From Bacteroidota bacterium (lineage in GTDB: Bacteria > Bacteroidota > Bacteroidia > Bacteroidales > GCA-2748055): 21,180 bases of DNA. Where the stretch lies: NCBI GenBank assembly GCA_024244665.1, contig JAAEOI010000001.1, positions 1 through 21,180 of the forward strand. The letters are read 5' to 3'. Both the position numbers and the translations under genes were made by a program. The notes beneath the pieces are model-generated. The model did not search any database and was not told the DNA's origin. It worked only from the letters and a program-made list of their open reading frames with translations. Below, one piece after another: positions 15,380-21,180 of the stretch (positions are counted from its first letter, which is position 1; each line of letters starts with the position of its first letter).

Positions 15380-18331
15380 CTATGGAATCCCCTCAATGGT
15401 AACAGGCCCCAGCAATCCCGATGGCTCCAGTGGAACCTCATCGATGGGCCTGCCCCGGAAATCATGTTTTAATTCAATATTGGTAGAGGTGTACTGCTTT
15501 TTATCCGGGAAGCTCTGGTCGCCGACAACGCGATTGTACCATGAATTCACAACTTTAATTTCCAGGGTATTCTCTCCCTCCTGCAATTCCTTGCTGATGT
15601 CCACCCTGAAAGGTGAGGTCCACACAATACCCTTGTCTGTTCCATTGATCTTTACCTCAGCGATGCCCACATCCTTTATGCTTCCCAGTTGCAGGAAGAA
15701 TTTTTCTGTTGCATCAACTTCTGATTCCCAGACAAAGCTATGCTTATATACCGCCGCACCAGAATAGTAGCGGATCCCTTCCTCAGGGTGCTGCGACCAA
15801 TCCATAAGTTCAGGAAGAACTACTGTTCCGGGTCCTCCCCGGGCGGGATCGAATTGGACTTCCCATTCACCGGTAAGTTCTGCCAGGGTTTCGAAATCAT
15901 GGTAGTTTCGTTGTGTGCTACCAAGCTTTTTCGTGGAAATATCCTCATTAAATACCACTAAAACAGCACCATATGCTTCAAGGGTCAGGGGAACGGTGGT
16001 CAGACCATCATCCTGGGAAAAGGCAGTGGCAGTACGGATTTCTCCACTCAGCGCATCCCATAGTTCGGGTTGCCTGCCGGAAGCCCGGAAGCGGGCATGG
16101 AATTTTTGTCTTTCCGTGGTCTGGTTGGAAACGAAATAGATATCCTTATCCCCCATGGTATAGTGAATGTAGTCGAAGTCGGTTTTACTTTCATTTCCCA
16201 GGACATTAAAATCCGCCGGGATCTTTTTTGAGAGCAGGTATTCCCGTGCAGTTTTACCCCAGGCTACCTTACCTTTACCATAATCCCGCTCACCCTTCCC
16301 GGATACTTCACTTCCCCAGATCTTTTGGGCCAACTCCCCGAAGCTTATTTGATCTGCCCCTCCTCCTGTCAAACTGGCCTGCTTCTCCGGCTTATATCCC
16401 AGGACAGTGGCTCCTTCGCTCACCATTTCATCCAGCTTTTCCAGCACGGCCATTGATAATACCCGGTGGTCGGGCAATACCAGGATCCTGTATTCCACAC
16501 CACCGGGAACAACAATTTTCCCTTCCTCCACCTTCAGCTGGAGAAATACGGTTTCATCGGTTACATCATAATCAAATCCGGGTATTACACCCGCCGGATC
16601 GGAGTGTTTGTAAGGGAATACATTTGGTACGTGGTCTCCGTAATAGTAGAGTACATCGGCCACAAAAGAGCCTTCCTGGACTACGGACTGAATGCGGTGC
16701 ATATAGTCCATAAAGGGCCCGGATTGCTCCCACCATGTTACCTGGGGGTTGACATGAGTTCCTGCAAAATATTCCTGTCCGGGCAGTCCCATCTCCGGAG
16801 GTGAACAGGTGAAGGTGTGAAAATAGAGGCGGTTCAGTCCGGCGCAGATCTCGTGGTCGAAGGCTGACTTCTGATCGCGCCACAGCTCATCATTCCAGTG
16901 GGGACCAATGGTGGTAAAGGATTCAGCTCCAACGATCTTTTTACCGTATATATGGGCTGCAGAAGAGGCCTGCTTCATGTAGAAGCGGTTCTCGGGAAGG
17001 GGACGGTGAGGGGAGGGCGACCAGAACTCGCTCATTACAATGTCGCTGAATCCGTAGTTCTTTATCCCGTCCAGTGGACCGGCGTGGGGCCCGGCCGATT
17101 CGGGCTGTATACCCATTCCATTATTATGGGCATACTCCTGGAAGTAGGCATAATGATTATGTGCAACAAGGTCTGCCAGGGTTTTTCTGAAATCGGCCAG
17201 GAAGCTGTTGGAGGTCTCTGTGTCCTCCACAACGTAGCCGGCAACTATGGGGAGGTAGGGCAGGATGTCGTATCCCCGGTACAGACTGAATTCCTCGGGG
17301 AACTTGTCGGTCCAGTTCATGCCGCCACATTCCCAGCTGTCAGTCTCCATATATTTCAGGGTGCTTCCCACATGGTCTCCGGCTGCTTCAAAAATGGGTG
17401 CCACCACATCCTCCCAGTAGAAATCAAAGGCTTCCTTACTCATATAGTCCAGCACATTTCCCTGCCAGTCACCACTGGAGGTTGAAACATGTGCATCGGT
17501 GCAGGTGTAGCCGATTCGCAGAACCATCCATTCCCCGGGAGGAGCTTCCCAGCTGAGTTCTCCCTGCTCATCCATCTTCGAAGTCAGGTCAACTACCTCA
17601 TTCTTGTGAAGCACATAAGTCTCTTTATCGTTGATTTCATTTTCCAGCAAAAAACGGCAATCGGGTGCCGACCCGCCAAGTTCGCGATATCCCAGTTTCA
17701 GGGCCAGGTCTGAGATCCCTTCCCCGGTTTTATTATCTGCTTTCAGAGGGAATGTCAGCACGGCAATATCCCTGTAGAAATCATCCCTGGTAGCTGGCTG
17801 CTCAAGTGTATGGGTGATGCGTTCAGCCCCCTGGATTGTTGTTTCTGAAAATGTGATCTGCTTGGCAGCATATTGCGGGCTTACCCTTGGCCCTCCCAGG
17901 TTCCAGCCGCTCTGGATATTGAAGCCCATTTCCAGTCCCAGGCGCCTGGCTTCATCAAGGGCAAAAACAAAGAGTTCGTTCCACTTATCCGAGCCATAGA
18001 GGGGGCCTTTGGGGATATCCCTGTTCCCACGCTGGTTATGCCCGCCCGCATCAAAGACCATGGCCCCATGAAAATTCCTTGATTTCATGGCTTCCAGATC
18101 TTTGGTAATTGCCGCTTTATTTACATTGCCATTGAGCCACCACCACCAGCAATTCACGCCACTGGATGCTTCCGGATTCTGAAAGTTTGCCCTTACATGT
18201 TGAATCGGATCATTATTATTCGCAGTTCGACTGTCATTCCCGCAACTCAATAAAGCGAATGCTGTAAAAATGAGGGCTATCAGCCTGGCCAGGTTTGAAC
18301 CGGCATAAAATTGTTTCTGCAATTGGGGCAT
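15380..18331 (-). CDS. GH106-like glycoside hydrolase lipoprotein B (putative alpha-L-rhamnosidase)
   Basis: I choose the ATG at 18331 (983 residues), not the in-frame ATG at 18394, because only the shorter form starts directly with a lipoprotein signal (MPQLQKQFYAGSN... ending ALLSC, Cys30) and a candidate promoter lies between the two ATGs. Numbering from 18331, GH106 hallmarks are CWWWWLNGNVNKAAITKDLE, ARRLGLEMGFNIQSGWNLGG, DSWE (E334), ESAGP (E411), MSEFW (E435) and GAESFTTIGPHW (E470). The C-terminal sandwich (QLGSIKDVGIAEVKINGTDKG, ENTLEIKVVNSWYNRVVGD) parallels GH106-A. It is a clear but divergent paralogue of GH106-A, so the two may cut different linkages of one glycan. A fragment of another gene follows downstream. 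The enzyme is probably lipid-anchored at the cell surface or in the periplasm. Confidence 0.88.
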   Translation of the reverse strand: MPQLQKQFYAGSNLARLIALIFTAFALLSCGNDSRTANNNDPIQHVRANFQNPEASSGVNCWWWWLNGNVNKAAITKDLEAMKSRNFHGAMVFDAGGHNQRGNRDIPKGPLYGSDKWNELFVFALDEARRLGLEMGFNIQSGWNLGGPRVSPQYAAKQITFSETTIQGAERITHTLEQPATRDDFYRDIAVLTFPLKADNKTGEGISDLALKLGYRELGGSAPDCRFLLENEINDKETYVLHKNEVVDLTSKMDEQGELSWEAPPGEWMVLRIGYTCTDAHVSTSSGDWQGNVLDYMSKEAFDFYWEDVVAPIFEAAGDHVGSTLKYMETDSWECGGMNWTDKFPEEFSLYRGYDILPYLPIVAGYVVEDTETSNSFLADFRKTLADLVAHNHYAYFQEYAHNNGMGIQPESAGPHAGPLDGIKNYGFSDIVMSEFWSPSPHRPLPENRFYMKQASSAAHIYGKKIVGAESFTTIGPHWNDELWRDQKSAFDHEICAGLNRLYFHTFTCSPPEMGLPGQEYFAGTHVNPQVTWWEQSGPFMDYMHRIQSVVQEGSFVADVLYYYGDHVPNVFPYKHSDPAGVIPGFDYDVTDETVFLQLKVEEGKIVVPGGVEYRILVLPDHRVLSMAVLEKLDEMVSEGATVLGYKPEKQASLTGGGADQISFGELAQKIWGSEVSGKGERDYGKGKVAWGKTAREYLLSKKIPADFNVLGNESKTDFDYIHYTMGDKDIYFVSNQTTERQKFHARFRASGRQPELWDALSGEIRTATAFSQDDGLTTVPLTLEAYGAVLVVFNEDISTKKLGSTQRNYHDFETLAELTGEWEVQFDPARGGPGTVVLPELMDWSQHPEEGIRYYSGAAVYKHSFVWESEVDATEKFFLQLGSIKDVGIAEVKINGTDKGIVWTSPFRVDISKELQEGENTLEIKVVNSWYNRVVGDQSFPDKKQYTSTNIELKHDFRGRPIDEVPLEPSGLLGPVTIEGIP

Positions 18332-18374
18332 GGGCTTTATTCTTTTGTTAGAAATCGATACCGGCAATATTATA

Positions 18375-18403
18375 CAAAAGGAGATTGAATTCATAGTCTC
18401 AAA
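18375..18403 (-). promoter_or_regulatory. Candidate promoter for GH106-B
   Basis: The minus strand carries TTTG (18400-18403) and TCCTTTTG (18375-18382), a near match to the -33/-7 pair TTTG and TAnnTTTG with 17 bp between. Transcription would begin near 18368, upstream of the ATG at 18331 but downstream of the ATG at 18394. Confidence 0.3.
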
Positions 18404-18404
18404 T

Positions 18405-18425
18405 CAGAGAAATTTACTATCTCTG
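18405..18425. repeat. Inverted repeat in divergent GH promoter region
   Basis: CAGAGA, nine bases (AATTTACTA), then TCTCTG: a perfect 6-bp inverted repeat next to the candidate -33 element of GH106-B and upstream of the divergent GH gene. It could be an operator shared by both. Nothing else is recognisable in the 256-bp intergenic region 18332-18587. Confidence 0.35.
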
Positions 18426-18587
18426 TATAATTCATTATTCGCCCAGAGTGTTGAAATGGAAAAGGATTTTAACGAACTACCCGGGAAGATTCATGACCTT
18501 CAAAGGAGTCACCGGCAGGACAAGCAGCTCAATATGGATATAAACCTCGAGAATGGCAGCGGAAACACAAAAATTTTCGGATAAATT

Positions 18588-20813
18588 ATGAAAAGGATGT
18601 CTTTGGTATACAGGTTTTCAATTCTGTTCATGGCAACGCTTTGCCTGACGAACTGCAGTGAGGAAGCGATTTCTGAAAAAGAGTTTAAGGACCCTTCGGT
18701 TGAGTACTGGCCCAAGCCTCTCTGGTTCTGGAACAATACCACGGTAACAGAACAGGGGATTGAAGAACAAATGCAGGCATATAAAGACCTCTGTGGTTAT
18801 GGGGGATTTGGAATACTACCATTTGGTAAAGATTTCAAACCTGTGTATTTGACTGAGGAGTACTTTAAGGTCTATGCAAAGGCACTTGAAAGGGCCAGGG
18901 AGCTGGGATTGAAAATGTGTTTGTATGATGAATATGGATTTCCCAGTGGAGGTGTTGGTCCGGTAAACGGCGATGGAATCCCCCGTTTTATGAATCAATT
19001 TCCGGAACAAACCATCAAAAGGCTTGACAGGAAAGAACTGAGTGTGAAAGGCGGGGCCTCAGTTAAAGAGCCAGTTCCGGAGGGTGTTTTAATGGCAGCG
19101 GTTGCCATGGAGAAAGAATCTCTTGACAGGATCAATCTGCGTGAAAACATCAATAATGGAATTCTGACTTGGGATGTGCCGGGGGGAAACTGGAAAATAA
19201 TGTTGTTTACCTGTGTAAAAGACGGTGATCCGATCTCTGATTATCTGGATCCTGATGCTGCAAAGAACTTCACGCGGATGACTCACGACGAATACTTTGC
19301 CCGGTTTGAAGAATATTTTGGGGAAGTTATTACCGGAACCTTTTTTGATGAACCCACTATGTACAGGGCGCAAGGAAGAATGTGGACGGAATCGTTCAAT
19401 GAAAAATTCATGGACAAATACAGCTTTAATCCTGAATTACTTTATCCCGCATTGTGGTACGATATAGGGAGTGAGACCCAATCTGCCCGCAACTATCTTT
19501 TTGGATTCCGGTCAGAATTATACGCTGAAGGATTTACAAAAGTAGTCAATGACTGGTCTGAACATCACGGCATTACCGCAACCGGACATCAGGACCAGGA
19601 GGAAATAGAAAATCCTGTGAGTATATCAGGTGACTTGATGAAATCATTTGAATTCCTTGAGATTCCCGGAATTGATAAGATTGGAGGGAATAGGCCTGCC
19701 GAAAGGTTTTACAAGATAATCAGTTCTGCGGCATACAATTGGGACAGGAATCTTGTGATGTCTGAAACCTATGGTGCCATGGGGAACCTGCGTTGGGACA
19801 GCATTTACGCTATTGCAATGGATCAGTATGCCAGGGGTATAAATGATCTAATACCTCATGCAGTTTGGTACGACGACCAGAATGTTACTTTTAAACCTGA
19901 ATTATCTCATAGAAATACGCTGTATGCTGACAGCCTGAAGATATTCAACATGTTTTTGTCAAGATTAAATTATATACTCCAAAAAGAGGGCCGGCATGTG
20001 GCTGATATTGCAGTTCTGTATCCGATCCATTCATTGCAGGGAGAGCATTATTTTGATGGAGAATTGGGTTATTACAAGGGGGGTGTTCATATCCCACATA
20101 CCGATTATGTAGAAGTAACTGATATTCTCACAAGCTATGCAGGAAAGGATTACACCTATATCCACCCCGATGTGCTGGATGATAAATGCACAGTATCAGA
20201 TGGCATGTTACGATTGGATAACAGAATAAACCGGGAAGAATTTAAAGTACTGTTTATCCCATCCTGTAAAACTATTTCAGTGGAAAACTTAAGGAAGGTC
20301 AAGGCATTTTATGATGGGGGAGGGACCGTAGTTTTCACAAGCAGGTTGCCATCTAAATCCTTTGAGATGGGGAAAGATGCAGAAGTAAGTCATATTGTCA
20401 ATTCGATTTTTCCCCGGAGGGAGGAACAGCTGCCAGGTATTGCAAGGAATTCAAAAGGGGGGAACGCAATTCTGATACCCAGTCCTTCAGGGGAGGAGAT
20501 AAGGAATGCCATATATCAACTTGATTTTGTTTTTGATGTGGATTTTCCCCTGACACCGGACCTCCGCTATATACACAAAGTAGTTGAGGGCCAGGATGTA
20601 TACTATTTTGCAAACATAGGCAGAGCGCATGTGGATATTCCTGTTACGCTTTCAGGCACAGCAGGTCTTGAAAAATGGAATCCGCTTAATGGTCACACAG
20701 AAGAAGTAGAGACAGAAACAGGAAAGAATCAAAGTCAAGTTGAAACGCGCATCATACAATTAGAACTGGCACCTTATCAGTCGTGCTTTCTTATTGGAGA
20801 ACAAAACCAATAA
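18588..20813 (+). CDS. GH106-related glycoside hydrolase lipoprotein C (unassigned family)
   Basis: This 741-residue protein has a lipoprotein signal ending CLTNC (Cys23). Its N-terminus follows the plan of GH106-type enzymes (PKPLWFWNNTTVTEQGIEEQ, RARELGLKMCLYDEYGFPSGG), but the downstream motifs differ. TGTFFDEPTMYR (D254/E255), TATGHQDQEEIENP and VMSETYGAMGNLRWD (E393) are the likely active-site segments of a TIM barrel. A Rossmann-like region with VLFIPSCKTIS and GGGTVVFTSRLP follows, then a short beta domain. It is much shorter than the GH106 paralogues because the C-terminal galactose-binding-like sandwich is absent. It is transcribed divergently from GH106-B and is less GC-rich. The substrate is unknown; a role on the same polysaccharide is inferred from position. 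Confidence 0.8.
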   Translation: MKRMSLVYRFSILFMATLCLTNCSEEAISEKEFKDPSVEYWPKPLWFWNNTTVTEQGIEEQMQAYKDLCGYGGFGILPFGKDFKPVYLTEEYFKVYAKALERARELGLKMCLYDEYGFPSGGVGPVNGDGIPRFMNQFPEQTIKRLDRKELSVKGGASVKEPVPEGVLMAAVAMEKESLDRINLRENINNGILTWDVPGGNWKIMLFTCVKDGDPISDYLDPDAAKNFTRMTHDEYFARFEEYFGEVITGTFFDEPTMYRAQGRMWTESFNEKFMDKYSFNPELLYPALWYDIGSETQSARNYLFGFRSELYAEGFTKVVNDWSEHHGITATGHQDQEEIENPVSISGDLMKSFEFLEIPGIDKIGGNRPAERFYKIISSAAYNWDRNLVMSETYGAMGNLRWDSIYAIAMDQYARGINDLIPHAVWYDDQNVTFKPELSHRNTLYADSLKIFNMFLSRLNYILQKEGRHVADIAVLYPIHSLQGEHYFDGELGYYKGGVHIPHTDYVEVTDILTSYAGKDYTYIHPDVLDDKCTVSDGMLRLDNRINREEFKVLFIPSCKTISVENLRKVKAFYDGGGTVVFTSRLPSKSFEMGKDAEVSHIVNSIFPRREEQLPGIARNSKGGNAILIPSPSGEEIRNAIYQLDFVFDVDFPLTPDLRYIHKVVEGQDVYYFANIGRAHVDIPVTLSGTAGLEKWNPLNGHTEEVETETGKNQSQVETRIIQLELAPYQSCFLIGEQNQ

Positions 20814-21016
20814 TGACCATGATGGCTATTAGGAAATATTTCATCAAAGATTTAGTTTTCATTTCAGTTCAAATATTGGTCTTAGGAGCATGCCCTACCT
20901 TGGAGTATTGTTCAGAATGCAACAGAAAATTGTACGGGAATCTCTTGCGCAATAGAGATTATATTTGGCTTAGACGAAAGAAGGGGAACAAGCCTTTCTT
21001 TGGCCCTTTTGCTTGA
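20813..21016 (+). CDS. Small putative lipoprotein or truncated gene remnant
   Basis: The ATG at 20813 overlaps the stop of the GH gene as TAATG, the same coupling seen between the permease and ATPase. The 67-residue product begins with a lipoprotein-like signal (FIKDLVFISVQILVLGAC, lipobox LGAC). A short Cys-rich, basic tail ends NKPFFGPFA and matches nothing I recognise. It may be the 5' stub of a longer gene cut off near the ATPase that enters from the right. A spurious ORF is also possible. Confidence 0.35.
   Translation: MTMMAIRKYFIKDLVFISVQILVLGACPTLEYCSECNRKLYGNLLRNRDYIWLRRKKGNKPFFGPFA
20939..20960. repeat. Inverted repeat inside the small right-hand ORF
   Basis: AATCTCT and AGAGATT form a perfect 7-bp inverted repeat around an 8-base loop (TGCGCAAT). 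It could be a hairpin or a protein-binding site near a possible junction between the GH locus and the ATPase gene. Confidence 0.3.
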
Positions 21017-21017
21017 T

Positions 21018-21180
21018 TTACTTGATAAAGCCCAAGTAATTTTCACGGTTTAGCAATTCCACATCTGCCTTGTAGGTCTCGGTCCAGGATTTTGGGGCAC
21101 GAATTTTCCCTTTTCCCCATTTGATCTCATACCCGGTTAATACTCCTTGATTTTCTTCTACATAGTCTATTTCAGCTCCA
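21018..21180 (-). CDS. C-terminus of DUF4143-type AAA ATPase (5' partial)
   Basis: The minus strand from the right edge to a TAA at 21018-21020 encodes 53 residues. They read AEIDYVEENQGVLTGYEIKW, GKGKIRAPKSW, and close with ELLNRENYLGFIK. This matches the end of ATPases carrying a C-terminal DUF4143 domain, in which EIDYVE...YEIKW resembles a PD-(D/E)xK nuclease-like core. Most of the gene is outside the window, so I cannot tell whether it is intact. It is tail-to-tail with the preceding small ORF. Confidence 0.7.
   Translation of the reverse strand, partial: GAEIDYVEENQGVLTGYEIKWGKGKIRAPKSWTETYKADVELLNRENYLGFIK

Noticed and set aside
15181..15402. Continuation of the ATPase ORF as a real 141-residue protein
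   Set aside because: The sequence after residue 67 loses ATPase character and is explained by minus-strand coding fragments (propeller fragment and the end of GH106-B).
18332..18394. N-terminal extension of GH106-B from the ATG at 18394
   Set aside because: The extra 21 residues would precede a complete lipoprotein signal, and a candidate promoter lies inside the region.
18330..18584. 84-residue + strand ORF in the divergent region
   Set aside because: No signal, domain or recognisable pattern; it overlaps the start of GH106-B and the candidate promoter.
14977..21180. One ATPase gene split by an inversion, with its N-terminus at 14977 and C-terminus at 21018 on the other strand
   Set aside because: The geometry would fit, but the N-terminal fragment is of the archaeal ATPase type (GRRRIGKT) while the C-terminal piece looks like a DUF4143 protein. 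They are probably different paralogous families, and the right-hand gene is cut by the window.

Overview
The window looks like chromosomal DNA of a polysaccharide-degrading Bacteroidota, perhaps of the marine Marinilabiliales/Prolixibacteraceae type. The signs are lipoprotein and Sec signals on nearly every enzyme, several GH106-type glycosidases, a sulfatase, TonB-C and LamG-like secreted proteins, a Bacteroidota-style membrane-anchored regulator, and TAnnTTTG-like -7 boxes with few strong Shine-Dalgarno sites. The taxon is an inference; no rRNA or tRNA gene is present to settle it.

Left block (1-6224, + strand): a tight operon. It holds a very large PQQ-type beta-propeller protein with an embedded methyltransferase-like Rossmann domain and a C-terminal malectin domain (5' end outside the window), a putative lipoprotein with a CxC motif, a 74-residue single-pass membrane protein, an FtsX/MacB-type permease and its ATPase. 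The last four genes overlap at their ends. Together they look like an envelope machine: an ABC/FtsX pair in the inner membrane serving extracytoplasmic partners. A GC-rich hairpin follows the ATPase.

Middle block (6225-9347): on the minus strand are a secreted LamG/DUF1080-like protein, a secreted TonB-C + TPR protein and a short secreted-protein stub. Divergent from them is a membrane-anchored HTH-like regulator with an extracytoplasmic jelly-roll-like end. The shared upstream region carries three tandem 11-bp repeats just upstream of a candidate -7 box.

Right block (9363-20813): visibly more GC-rich over its minus-strand part. It holds a GH106-like lipoprotein followed 5 bp later by an esterase-sulfatase fusion, a second GH106-like lipoprotein, and a divergent third GH106-related lipoprotein. 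The gene set fits removal of rhamnose or similar residues, sulfate and O-acyl groups from a decorated polysaccharide. No SusC/SusD pair lies in the window. Between the two GH106 genes is a scar where the N-terminus of an archaeal-type AAA ATPase (+ strand) abuts an internal fragment of a beta-propeller glycosidase-like gene (- strand). Three tandem 15-bp repeats lie just upstream of the ATPase fragment. The right edge has a small lipoprotein-like stub and the C-terminus of a DUF4143-type ATPase running in from outside on the minus strand.
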